A DNA stretch of 64,000 bases from Allomyces arbusculus. Lineage: Eukaryota; Blastocladiomycota; Blastocladiomycetes; Blastocladiales; Blastocladiaceae. Location: the NCBI GenBank assembly GCA_027604705.1, contig JADHYV010000069.1, positions 34,481 to 98,480 on the forward strand, in the 5' to 3' direction. The translations under genes were made by a program, and so were the position numbers. The notes under the pieces were generated by a model, which was not told the origin of the DNA, did not search any database, and was given only the letters and a program-made list of their open reading frames with translations. This document shows positions 1 to 10,960 of this stretch, in pieces. The first letter of the stretch is position 1; every line of letters begins with the position of its first letter.

Positions 1-888
1 GCCCTCCTCCGCACGAGAACAGCGCATGACGACGAGCTCGCAAGACCAAAATTTCGAGATCTTCGACGCCGCCGTTCGCTTCGCCAAGGCGATTGGAGCA
101 AGTGGAACGACGCAGAATTGCAGCGAGGCGAGGTTTTCGCCGTTTAACGGCCGCCATGCGGACGTTTCGTCAACGGATGGACTGGCGTGACCACTCCCTT
201 CATCACCGTCCAGACCACCGCCAACTGGCCGCATGACGGCCGTTATCGAGCTTGCGAGATCCGAACATCGTCGTAGACGGGTTGCGAGCTTAAAATCGTC
301 GTCGCGCTGGAAAATGGTCGGTGCGGGGGTCGCACGTAGAGCAGTTTTGCGGGGGCAGCGGGCGCGCGGGAGGCCAGCGAGCGGGTTCGTGGGTCGCGTC
401 GCTGGAAGTGCTCGTGGCGTGGATTTATGGGCATTTGCAGCTGGGCGTGCGATGCGCAAGGATGCGGCATCGCACCTTCATCGTGAAACAATTTGCCACA
501 GGTGGAGAGAAGGGGCAGACATCTTCAGCGCCAAACCGTCAAGGACGTGGTGGGTGAGTGGCATGTTGTAAGTGATAGTTGTGACAGGCGTTTCCACCGC
601 ATGAAGAGGACGCTTCTGGGCTTTGGTCGATCTTTTCACCAAGTCCACGGCTGATCATCAAGGCGCTTGACCACTTCCATTTCGTTCAACTGCAACACGG
701 ATCCCATTCAGCACCACTCCCTGCAAGAATTTCTCAGCAAGAAAGCGCTCACGGCGACTCAACACGGTCGTCCAACTCGCGCTCCAGCATTGCCGCCGCG
801 AATCGCGGTGCAGCGGCCAACGCAGGTGACGAGCTCAACGACGACCCCACCACGCTGCAATCCCAGATCCTCCAGCACCAATACCAGC
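1..888. other. Upstream region of the IFT121 gene, no convincing gene
   Basis: This stretch holds only short open frames on both strands. One of 54 codons runs from about 26 to 190, and one of 112 codons from 233 to 571. Neither resembles a family I know, and neither shows matching splice signals. The last part probably contains the promoter and 5' leader of the IFT121 gene that starts at 889. It could also hold the end of a gene lying outside the window. Confidence 0.4.
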
Positions 889-3800
889 ATGTTCATTTAT
901 TTGTCCAAGAAAGCAAGTACCCGCGACTCGTGTCGGCCATCAGTTTCGAGCACCGACTGACTCGGGCAGCGGCACACTCTGCTCAGATCTCCATTCCCAA
1001 CAATGTCCCGCTGAGCACGATCGCCTGGGAGAACGAGGCCGGGTGGATTGCGTGCGGCGGCGACCAGGCCATGCTCAAAGTGCTCAAGCTCGACGTTCCA
1101 GCCTCGTCGTCGCCCCCTGCACCCTCAACGAGCACCGCCGACTCTCCAAAAAAACCGTCGGTCGCGGGCACGGCACCGCCCGCCAAGCAAGCACCTGCCA
1201 GTCTGTCGCTCTCACAGACGCTCGAGGGCCATTCCGGCAACGTGATTCGCACGACATGGAACCGCTCGCACACCAAGCTCACGACGGCCGACTCGAACGG
1301 CATGATTATTGTCTGGATTCTCTACAAGGGCATGTGGTACGAGGAAATGGTCAACGATCGCGCCAAGGCCGTCGTGAGAGATATGCGGTGGAGCCGACGC
1401 GGGGACAAGATTGTGATTGCGTATGCCGATGGTATGCCCAAGTTGGCGTCACGTCGTGGATCGCCGCGCTCCGACTGACCTTCTTCGCATTGTCCACCAG
1501 GCAGCATTATCATTGGAGGGGTGGAGGGGAACCGCATTCTTGGCAAGGACGTCTTGGACGGGCCCGACGGCAAGGAGCAGGACTGCGAGATTGCGTTTGG
1601 CGCGTGGTCTCCCGACGACGCCTTCATCTTGTTTGCCACCTCCAAGGCCGACCTGCGCCTGTTTGATGCTCAGGGCAACTACATCGTAAGTCGACGGCTT
1701 TTTGCGGTTTTGGCTATTTATATGCGCTGCGAACTGACCGTCCTCGCGTTCAGCACAAAGTCCCGACGTTCGGTGAGGGGTCCAAGATCATTGGCATCGA
1801 CTGGTACGGCCTCCGCTTACTTTGCGACATGTGAGCTAATGCTGACCGTGTTGAATCGGGAATTGCAGGTACAACGGCGCCAACGGCTACCCGATCGAAA
1901 AGGCGCCGTGCTTGGTAATTGCGTTTGAGAATGGCAAGCTTCAGCTGTCCCGAAACGAGCGCGACCAGGGTTTGCCTTTCTGCTTCCAACTGTCTCCCAT
2001 TTTCCGCGCTCCACTCGCTCACAAACGCATACCCCACTCCCAGGACCGATCCTCGTCGACACGAATTTGCGACACCTGGTCGTCAAGTGGAACCACAACG
2101 GCTCGGTCCTCGCCGTCGGTGGGGTCCAAACCGTCAAGAACGCCGACGGCGACGAGAAATCGATCTTGCTCCTGCAGCTCTACACGCCGTTTGGCCAGTA
2201 CCTGCGATACCTCAAGATCCCAGGCACGACGCTCGCCGACCTGACCTGGGAGGCATCGGGCCTGCGGATCGCGCTCGCCGTCGACTCGTTCATTTTCTTC
2301 TGCAACGTGCACCCAGAGTACAAGTTTGCGCACGTGCGGTCGACGCTGTGCTACACGTACCTCGCGCCGAGTGCCGCGGGCGCAAGCGACGAGACGGTCG
2401 CGTTCTGGGACTATGCGGCGCCGCACCGCGTCGAGAAGCAAGTCGCCGGATTGCAGTTTATGCTCGCGAACCGCGACCACCTGACGCTCGTGACGCGCCC
2501 GCCATCGACGGTCACGGCGGGAACGACGACCGGTACTCCAGCTGCGCAACCGGCGGTCGCGTGTGTCGTGAACGCACGGGGCACGCCGCTCGACACGCGC
2601 ACGCTCAAGTGGCTCGTGCCGGTGACCGGGTGCATGAGCCGCAACCACGTCGTCTTGTCGGACGGCAACTGGATCGCGTTCTTCCCGTACCAGATGACGG
2701 GCACGGCGTCAGCATTAAACGCGCTGCTGTGGCAAAAAGAGTCGGGCGCGAAGCTATTCCACGTCGAGTCCGACGGGATGCAGCCGTGGACCGACGACGA
2801 GCCGCCGCTTAAGCACGGGTCGAACCCGGTCGTGAGCATGGCGTGCACCGACGACTGGGTCGTGGTTGCGCGCGCGTCCGGGCTGTTGGTCAAGTACGCG
2901 TTCCCGAGCATGTACCGCGCGGCCGAATTCGCGTTCCCGCTGCGGCCGCACCGGATTCATGTGAACATTGATGCGACCAAAGTGAGCGTCACGGACTTGG
3001 CGGGCGTGTTGCGCATGGTCGAAATGACGAGCGAGAAACAGGCATTGCTCGAGATTGAGCGCAAGGACGTCTGGGACCTGCGGTGGTCGGATGACGACAA
3101 GGACCTGTTTGCGATCATGGAAAAGTCGCGCATGTACGTGATGCGCGGTACGAGCCCAGAGGAACCGGTCCCGCAGGCCGGGTACTTGGCCGCGTTTCGC
3201 GACCTGGAGATCACGGTCGTGCAAATGGACGCGGTCTTGGCGCACCCGAGACGGCCAGCCACTTCGGATATCGTGCGGCTGCAGACCAAGTCGCTGCGCG
3301 ACGCCGACGCGATCCTCGACCAGGTCGGCGTCGCAGACGCGTACGCATTCACGGAAGTGCACCCGCACCCGCGGCAGTGGCGGCTCGTGGCCGACCGCGC
3401 GCTCGAGACGGGCGAGTGGGGCATTGCGCACAAGTGTCTCGCGCGGGTGCTCGACTATGCCGGGATTTTGTTCCTCAAACGTCTCGCGCGGCTCAACGGG
3501 GACAAGGCCAAGCAGCGCGCGGCGATTCTGCAGTACCTCGGCCGCATCGACCAGGCCGAGCTCGCCTATATGGACGCGGACCGGCGCGACTTGGCCGTGC
3601 AGATGCGCATGGCCGTGGGCGACTGGTTCCGCGTCGTGCAAATGGGCAAGGGCAGTGTCGACGACGCGGCCATGGCCAAGTGCTGGACGATGCTCGGCAA
3701 CGAGTACCTCGCGCAGTTCAAGTGGACGCAGGCCGTCACGTATTTTGCGCAAGCGCGTCATTTCGATGCGCTCGCCGACTGTTATTTCGGCGCCGAGGAC

Positions 3801-5070
3801 GTGGCGAGTCTCGAGCAGCTCCTGCACTCGTTGCCGGCGACGAATGCGACGCTCGACAAGATTGGCGACTACTTTGCGCGGTTTGGGATGGCGAAGGAGG
3901 CCGTTGCGGCCTACGTCAAGCGCGGCAACGTCAACCAGGCAATGCAGGTGTGCGTGCAGCTCAATCAGTGGGCGCTCGCTGTCGATCTCGCGCAGCAGCA
4001 CCAGGGCGCCGCGATTTCCGTCGACGACTTGTTTGCGAAGGTCGAGCAGCAAGTGCGCGCACGCGGCGACCCGCTGCAACTCGTTGCGCTCTACCGGTCG
4101 GCCAACCAGTGCCTGCGCGCAGCGAACCTGCTCTACGAGCTGGGCACCACGGCGGCGAAGCGTGACGAGGACCCACTCGTCGTGAAAAAGGCGTTTGTCA
4201 TGGCCGCGCTCGAGGTCGACCGCCACTTAGCGCTGTACGCGACTAACTCCGTTCATGGTAACGGGACGGCGGGCGGGCTCGTCGGCGACGCGGCCGCTGG
4301 CGACATCAAGGGCACTGCGGTGCTGGAGCCACGGCTCTTGGAGGCGCCGTGGCGGCCAGCGGAAGCGTACCATTTCTACCTGCTCAGTCAGCGACAGTTC
4401 CACACGGGCGATCTCGAGACAGCGCTGCGCACGGTAGGCGTGCTTTTGACCCCGGGGTCGGCAATTTGGGGTTCGCGACTGACTCGATCATTCTTTTCTA
4501 GGCCTTGATTCTGCGATCCTACCAAGACGTCTTGTCGGTCCGCACTGTCCAGTCGCTGATTGCGTTTCTGGCCTTCCGGTCGCGTAACTACAAGGTGTGC
4601 TCGCGGGCGTTGAGCCGGTTGCAGAACGCGAACATCGACGCCGACGAGAGCAAGACGTACGAGGACATGGCGATCCACATTTTTGCCAAGTGCGTTGTTT
4701 CGTTCTCAACCTGTGGCGCGATGGGAGATTTCGGCTCACGTGCGGGTGCCGCTCTGTAGCCACCCGGTGACCGACTTCACGAACCAGACGCAGCTGCCGT
4801 GCCCGAATTGCACAGGGTACATCAATGAGCTGTACGTTTTCAGTATCCCACACCATTCGTTGCCATTTTCCCACACTAACCTGTTCGGTACTATTGTTTC
4901 GCAGGGAAAATGCGTGCTCGGATTGCGATGCGTCGTTCCCGGCGTGCATCGCGACCGGGCGAATGATTGTGGAGCAAATCACGTTCTTGTGCGCGCAGTG
5001 CAAGCACCGTGCGCTCGACGCGGAAATTGCGCTGTGGACGTGCTGTCCGCTGTGTCATGCGGCATTGTGA
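889..5070 (+). CDS. IFT121: IFT121 / WDR35, intraflagellar transport complex A subunit
   Basis: This is a core subunit of IFT-A, which drives retrograde intraflagellar transport and membrane-protein entry into cilia. Nine exons: 889-912, 987-1431, 1501-1685, 1754-1803, 1869-1969, 2044-4433, 4502-4689, 4760-4831 and 4905-5070. Phases agree and give 1206 aa, close to animal WDR35 (about 1180). The product opens with MFIYLSKK then ISIPNN, as in WDR35, followed by WD40 repeats (GHSGNVIRTTWN, GMIIVWILYKGMWYEEM). Alpha-solenoid/TPR-like repeats fill the second half. The C-terminus has CxxC pairs (CPNC, CSDC, CAQC, CPLC), the zinc module known at the end of IFT-A proteins. The first intron begins with GC instead of GT. 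The neighbour at 5329 is another basal-body gene. Identification is firm; the exact 5' end is less so. Confidence 0.93.
913..986 (+). other. GC-AG intron 1 of IFT121
   Basis: After codons for MFIYLSKK the sequence reads GCAAGT, a good donor apart from C at position 2. It ends in CTCAG before ATC TCC ATT CCC, which restores the conserved KKISIPNN. No GT donor nearby gives this protein. The 74-nt length matches the other introns in the window. Confidence 0.8.
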
Positions 5071-5328
5071 GCGCGGAGGTGTCGAGCGACGATCTGGTTT
5101 TGGGACTGCATGGACTGTGCGGGTGGAGAAATACAACGGGCATTGACGGATACTGGTGGAGAAGAAAAACGAACAGCATGTTGCCATGAAGCGACGACGT
5201 ATCAGTCGGCCGTTTATCGACTGTCGGGAAAGCCAGTGCGAGGAAAACCAGGATGTGATAACATTCGAGAACAGAAGGGCAGCGACGTGGACGGCCAAGC
5301 CGGTACCGGCGGCCCACGGCGACGAAGA
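5071..5328. other. Convergent intergenic region IFT121-CBY1
   Basis: A gap of about 260 bp between two genes that converge. It must hold both 3' untranslated regions and both polyadenylation signals. No further gene is visible. Confidence 0.6.
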
Positions 5329-5821
5329 TCAGAGCCGGGTGCCTTCTTGCAGCCGCAACACGTCGAGCTTGGCGACGGCAAGCTAAAGAACACGCGCGGG
5401 GCGTCAGATGGCGAAGAAAACTGCGTGATCTACCAATAGCAACACGAAGTAGCGCACCATGTCCATGAGCACTTCGAGCTTGAACCGCAACGACTGGTTC
5501 TCCTCCTGCAGTTGCTGGTTGCGTTCGCTCACGGCAGCGAGCTGCTCCTTGAGCTGCATCCCGTCGGCGGTCGCGGCTGCCCACATGCCATTCTCGTAGA
5601 CGATCTCGTTGCCGTCGAGCACGAGCGAAATGGGCGGAGGGTGGTCGTCAATCGCGCCGGACCGCGGCTCCTTGAGCGGCGAGCGCTTGAGCGACTCGGA
5701 CAGGCGGCGCGTGTGCTTTTTAACTGGATTCGAGAGCACGAGATGGGTGAGCGCATGTTTCGAGGAGATGGAGAGCAGGCAAGGGAGCAAGGCAAGTACC
5801 GGCGTCGAGGGCAGACGACAT
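5329..5821 (-). CDS. CBY1: Chibby (CBY1) homologue, basal body / transition zone protein
   Basis: Chibby is a small coiled-coil protein of the distal basal body and ciliary transition zone. Three exons, 5800-5821, 5458-5723 and 5329-5382, with introns of 76 and 75 nt, give 113 aa against about 126 in animals. Family marks seen: a basic Ser-rich start (VKKHTRRLSESLKRSP), the central LVLDGNEIVYENGMW block that corresponds to SLKFENGQW of animal Chibby, then a C-terminal coiled coil (RNQQLQEENQSLRFKLEVL) matching RRNQQLEEENNLLRLKVDIL. The first coding exon is only 22 nt and was chosen because it gives a start codon, correct phase and a standard intron. The open frame continues far upstream (to about 6600), but that part does not look coding. 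It is tail-to-tail with IFT121. Confidence 0.85.
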
Positions 5822-6709
5822 GGAGGAGAGCGCGAAATGAGTGACGATACGATGTCGCGGCGTTGGGACAAAGTGGCGAGCGACGACGAAATAGGGCAGG
5901 GCCGGGGAGCGGGGTGCGCCGAGTGGGGTGCAGTGCGGGCGGGAGGGTCGACAGTGAGGACGTGGTTGTAACGGTCAGCCGGACTTGCGAGCGACAACCG
6001 ACGCGATCGCAAAAGGGTAGTCGACTGACCAGCCCTTTTCCAGTCGCGTCTCGCTTCTCGCCTTGATCTTGTCTCGCAACGCAACTTCGACGACGGACAA
6101 GGCCAGCGCAACACTCTGAGCTCTAAAGTGTTGCCACACGCGCAACCACGGCAGAGAGTTGCCGTAAACAAGGGCCGGCCCTTGCCCTTGCTTGGCCTTT
6201 GCAAGTCATCGGACCGCTTCCGCCGATCGCACCGCACCCGGCACCGCCCGGGCAACCGCAAGGCATCCCGGCGCAGAAACTGCAACCTGTCATGGGCAAT
6301 TTGCCGTCTCCGGCAAGGAAGCTCGAGCACCGGCAGCACCGGTGTGAACCGGCGTGGCATCTTGACATCCGCATCTGACATCCGACAGCCTCTGCCACTG
6401 CTCGCCCTCCCACGAAAGCGACCTACCGTAAGCCGCCCGCCGATAGCGTCCGCACCGTGCGGAATCAGGGTGGAGAGCCGAGTGCGCACGCCCCTACGGA
6501 GTGCCGACCAACCCAACGGCGAGCACCAGCAAGCATGAACCAGTGCAAAGCGTGCCAGTGTCAACGTCGACCCTTGTTCAAGTACGCTTGCCCTTCCAAG
6601 ATTCATTGACGACCGTCTGCGCGTGTATCACCACGCACCTGGATCATTCGGTGTGCAGTGTTTTGGCGCACGAGGCCCTCGACTGGGCTATTTCGCTGCG
6701 GCCATCAAC
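5822..6709. other. Divergent intergenic region CBY1 / 7TM gene
   Basis: About 0.9 kb between two divergently transcribed genes, presumably containing both promoters. The open frames here overlap on both strands, as expected by chance in GC-rich DNA. I see no gene. A possible upstream start for the next gene lies at 6623. Confidence 0.4.
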
Positions 6710-8002
6710 ATGGTGCCGCACCCGGACCCGGACCATGCCGTCTTGGCGCCGAAGAGTACTGCACCCGCTGCGGCCACGGTCTCGACTGTCGCCGCACGGC
6801 TTGGCGTGTTGTGGTTTGCCGTCACGCTCATTCTCGCTGCAATATGCTTCCACGTCGTGCTGCGCCGAATGCGCCTCCGCGCTGTGCACAAGACGATGCG
6901 GCCGCTTTTGATGCTCGCTATTGCCTTGACCGTGACCAACACCTCGATACAAATGGTCGCGCTGCTGACGCCAACGGCGCGGTCCGACGCCGAGGACGAA
7001 CTTGCGCGCTACGATGGCACGAGCGTTGCAGCACCATGGCTCGTTGCCCAAGACTTTGTCGACTACCTGTCGTACATTATTCTCGTCGACCTGTACCTCT
7101 ACATTGCCGACCGTCGTCTCGGCGCCGTGTTGTTCGTGTCGCAGTCGGGCCGCCGCTCGTCTCGCCGTCCATCACCGAGCCGATGCGGGCACATGGCCCG
7201 TATTGCCTTCCAGTGGTTGATTTTCATCATGGCCGTAATTTTCTCGATTGGTTACTTCCTCAACCTGATTGCCTACTACCCATTTGGCCACGACGCCTTT
7301 TGCCCAAACACGGGCACCGTCGTGGCCGTTGCGACCTCGGACACGGAGCGGCTCCCGCTCGAGTGCTACCAGTACTATATGCTCGCGGGCCAGGCGGCCT
7401 TCCTCATCAGCGACATTGCCGTCGCAGTCGCATACACCGTCACCTGGCCACGATTTGCGCGGCGCGTGCGGCGCACACCGACTGCGCGCCTCGCATCGGT
7501 CCCCGCCGTGCCCCTCGTTGGCCTCGCGCTCTCGGCCGGGTTCCACGGTAACCTGATTGCCGACATTGTGCGAAACGGCGACCCGTGGGCCGGGTCGCGG
7601 CTCCTGTGGATGGCCCACGCGACGCTGCTCATGGTCCTGGCCGTGCTCCTGACGCACCAATTATCGGTCGCCGTGCACAGAGCCGCACCGATTGTCGGGA
7701 TCATGGCGCTGATTGGCGCGCGCGATTCGACACCCACGCCCGCGGAACCGCCCGACGACGACGACGAGGCCGTGGAACTTGACGAACCCGATGGCACCGG
7801 CGGTGCCAAGCCGGACGAAACCGAGCCGCCGCTGCATTGGTGCTCATCGTGGGCCATGGTCGCCGGCAGGGTACGCGGATGGTGGTTTGGGTCGACGGCT
7901 GCGTTTTCGCATACAGGACGCGACAGTGCCACGGCCGATCCATCGAGCGGTGCCCGACCGCAAGTGCGAACAACGGGGACTGTCATAAATGAATCAAGAT
8001 GA
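6710..8002 (+). CDS. Orphan seven-transmembrane protein (GPCR-like topology)
   Basis: This single open frame encodes 430 aa from the chosen ATG; an in-frame ATG at 6623 would add 29 residues. Seven hydrophobic segments can be read, including LGVLWFAVTLILAAICFHVV, RPLLMLAIALTVTNTSIQMV, DYLSYIILVDLYLYI, WLIFIMAVIFSIGYFLNLIA, AAFLISDIAVAVAYTV, VGLALSAGFHGNLIADI and HATLLMVLAVLLTHQLSVAV. A basic loop follows helix 3 (SGRRSSRRPSPSR), and the C-terminal tail is acidic (DDDDEAVELDEPD). The seven-helix pattern suggests a receptor-like or sensor protein, but I recognise no family-specific motif. No introns are apparent. Function is unknown. Confidence 0.6.
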   Translation: MVPHPDPDHAVLAPKSTAPAAATVSTVAARLGVLWFAVTLILAAICFHVVLRRMRLRAVHKTMRPLLMLAIALTVTNTSIQMVALLTPTARSDAEDELARYDGTSVAAPWLVAQDFVDYLSYIILVDLYLYIADRRLGAVLFVSQSGRRSSRRPSPSRCGHMARIAFQWLIFIMAVIFSIGYFLNLIAYYPFGHDAFCPNTGTVVAVATSDTERLPLECYQYYMLAGQAAFLISDIAVAVAYTVTWPRFARRVRRTPTARLASVPAVPLVGLALSAGFHGNLIADIVRNGDPWAGSRLLWMAHATLLMVLAVLLTHQLSVAVHRAAPIVGIMALIGARDSTPTPAEPPDDDDEAVELDEPDGTGGAKPDETEPPLHWCSSWAMVAGRVRGWWFGSTAAFSHTGRDSATADPSSGARPQVRTTGTVINESR

Positions 8003-8428
8003 CCAGCGGGCTCGTGACGCAGATTTTTGCCGGTTTGGATTGATGAAGACCGTCTGGAATGTCATTGCTGCGTTTTGAATTGGTTGCTCGATCCCTATTT
8101 TGTGTTGCTGCGATACCCGCCCTCGCTTTGCCTTCAACTGCAGCAAAATTGGATCTTCCTGGAGAGCTTGCTCTCAGACCTCTTTGAAATGGCGCTGCAA
8201 GTGAAGATCAAAACCCGCCTAATAGGGCGGAGAGGTTCGCTGGATCGTTTCATGAAGAGATAGGTATGACGGAGACACGATGTGAGAATGGGATGCTTGA
8301 ATCAATGAGAGCTCAGTTTCCCACGCCTACCCTGCGCCTGTTGTGAAGTTACCCGCCTCTTGCCATCCGTGACCCCGGCATCACATTTTCCACATCTACT
8401 GCATTCAGCTGTGATTCAATCTGTTGAA
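8003..8428. other. Intergenic region, nothing recognised
   Basis: About 430 bp with only a 78-codon open frame (8027-8263) of no recognisable character. It separates the seven-helix gene from the first F-box/LRR-like unit. Confidence 0.35.
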
Positions 8429-10272
8429 ATGGCCTCCAGCGCGAGCGGTTCATTCCTGTCGAGCAGATTCGACGAGATGCCCGACCTCGTCCTGTACCGC
8501 ATTGCAGAGTTCCTTTCTGCACGAATCGATCGCATCAGGCTCTTGAGACTCAGTCTTGCTGCCCCCAGCTTCTACGCTCCGTGTTTTCACGTTGCGATTC
8601 GACCCGAGACCAAGTTTGAGTGGATCAACGAGCAAGATGGGATGCTGGCATCGAGTTCGAGGAACGATTTGGTTGCTGTCAACTTGCTGCTTGTTGGGCG
8701 TGTCGTCTTGGTGGGAAACGGCGCGGCAAAGGCCGAGTCGACTGTGGCTAGCTGTGAGTTTGGGACGCGCGCTGTCTTGGTTCTCCCGCTGCGCACGCTG
8801 GATCGCACTCCAATTCACGTCTGGTGGTTGAGCGATTTGAAGTCGCGTGTGGAGGGCATATCCCGGCATTGGGCCGTGATCCCTGTCCCATTGCACCAGC
8901 TCTCGTCGTTTCACGTAAACTCTTGCGCTGGTCATGTTCCCGCCGCCCCGCAGCAGTGCCAACGCGTCGTGATTAGTGGCCACCGGTTCGGCTCTGGCAG
9001 ATCTTTTGACTGGGGTTGCGTTGCAATTCCGTGGACGGTGACATGCCTTGATGTGGCTCGAGTTATACCTCAACGCGCCAACACGCTTGCGACGATGCAC
9101 ATTCGCTTGCCACCCCGCCTTCGTCGTCTCCGACTCGAGGACGCATTTTGCTATTCGAGGTATGACGACGAGGCCAGCAACACGACAGTCACGCTGGTGT
9201 GGGTGCTGCAGCAGATGCCGCCAACCATCTCGTCGCTTTCATCCGATACCGACGGGGCATTCCGGCTCGCGCCAAACGCGCCTTAGCCGCAATGCTGCTG
9301 CGGCTCCCGGTGCTGAATGAGCTCTCGCCTAAGGTTCGGGGGCTGACCGATGTGGATGTGATTCTAGCTGCACTTCCACGGGCCAAGTTGCACCACTTGA
9401 CCTTGGGGCTCTGAAATTCGCTGGGCACGATTGATGATGCTCAGCACCATGTGGCATTGCTCTTAAACTTGCCGACGTCAGTACCTTTTCTGGACTTCCG
9501 AGGAAACTTTGCCATGGACCAGCTGCCACTTGCAAAGCAATTGCTCATCCTGACCCGAATGACATGGAAATCGATTCTGCGTCACCACTTACTGGTCTTT
9601 GCGGAGACCCTCACTCGATTGACGATTGGAAGTGCTCTGCACACTCACCTCCTTGGTGGCCAATCGCGCACTACAATTCGCCACAGGCATAACTTGGTCC
9701 CTCTTTTCAAGCGGCTGCCTGCCTCACTCACACATCTTGCCATCAACGGTTTGATTCTTGTCGAGTCTGAGATTGAAGCGCTTGCCCGCTACATGCCGCC
9801 TCAACTCGTGTTTCTTGCGCTTGCCGGGTGCACGGACGACCACAACGAATTGCCATTGGACGTGCTTGCCAGCAACTGGCCGGCGCCGTTGCGGTAGCCG
9901 GACTTGTACTGCACCAAATATGGCGCTATTCTTCCACACTCTCCAAGCAACTTGCGCGCGCTCCGTGTTTCACGCGACATGGACACGCGGGCCAATCTGG
10001 ATGTGCGGGCATGGGTTGATGTACTCCATGCCAAGCTGCAGGTCCTCAGATTCAGCTAGTCATGCTTCTTGTCGTATGCGTTGGTCGAAGTGCTGGTGGA
10101 GCGGCGTGGCGTGCGAGTTGGTGCTGGAACCAAAAGGATGCAGGCGTGCGTTGGGCGCAGTGCTGGCTTGGAGCGATCTCATGCGACAATGGAGATGCTG
10201 CGGTCCGGGTTCGATGTGGTCGTCCTCGACAACGAAGATGACGAGTCGTGGGATGCGATGGTCCAGGGTTGA
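8429..10272 (+). pseudogene. F-box/LRR-like family, decayed unit A
   Basis: The frame starts at an ATG and reads FDEMPDLVLYRIAEFL, resembling an F-box helix, followed by Leu-rich repeats (LPPRLRRLRLEDAF, LPASLTHLAINGL, PPQLVFLALAG). It is broken. Near 9225-9285 the coding frame jumps: QMPPTIS is in one frame and AKRALAAMLLRLP in another, although both lie in the same frame in unit B. The second frame then meets TGA at 9412, TAG at 9895 and another TAG near 10057. At the TGA, unit B has TGG (LGLWN against LGL-stop-N). The remaining frame is otherwise long and recognisable to a stop at 10270, so decay looks recent. F-box-type proteins normally act as SCF substrate adaptors; this role is inferred from the fold only. 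Confidence 0.6.
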
Positions 10273-10960
10273 ACGGGGTTGGAGCATCGTTTGTTGCTTC
10301 ATGCTTTGAGAAGGTGTTTCGTCAGCGCGGGCCTTGTTGATGTCAACACATTCTGCGCCGAAGTTGACGGCCTTGATTCGAAATTCTTGGCGATCATGAC
10401 TCCTCGTGATGTCTTAAAGGCAAAGGTGATGCGGCAACCATGAGAGCGCACTTGAGCATGTTTTGAGATAGGTGGAAGAGGCATTTCGACACGCCCGCCA
10501 TGCTCTGGCCCACGATGCTACTCGATGAAGTAACTACATGAAGGAGGTGCGGCTTTGCCACTTCTTCCTGTCAACATGCTCGTGCCCTGTGCTTCATTCG
10601 ACTGATCTACTGACAGGATTCAGCTAGCGACACCTTTCAACCAAACTGGAGGTCCTCATTTTGGGTGCGGCGGCCGCTACTACGTTAAATGTATTGGTCA
10701 ACGCGCCGGCAAGCGGCGCGGCGTGCACCCTTTTTTGGTTAAGCCAGAAAGCAGATGCAGGTGCGGTTTGGGCTTGACGGGAGCAGGTCGGGAATGATGC
10801 CCGATGCTATCTTGGTCTCGTTGCGCCCCGGGATTTGATTTGAAGCTGTCAAGGGAACCAGTTGTTTTTTGACTGGAGTGATGAATTGCATAAAATCACA
10901 ACGATGGGGAGCACACTGCTGTGACTTTGCATGCTGACCACAAAGATGTACCAAAGGGTT
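10273..10960. other. Intergenic sequence between units A and B
   Basis: About 0.7 kb between two decayed family members. The long reverse-strand frame 10739-11362 overlaps unit B antisense and looks like a shadow. I see no independent gene. Confidence 0.35.

Noticed and set aside
2754-4226. Minus-strand frame of 490 codons opposite IFT121
   Set aside because: Antisense shadow of a confidently identified gene. Its composition (Arg, Val, His, Leu) is typical of GC-rich complementary strands.
5824-6606. Long N-terminal extension of the Chibby frame on the minus strand
   Set aside because: The sequence upstream of 5822 is Arg/Ser/Pro-rich without family similarity, while a 22-nt exon and a standard intron give a Chibby of normal length.
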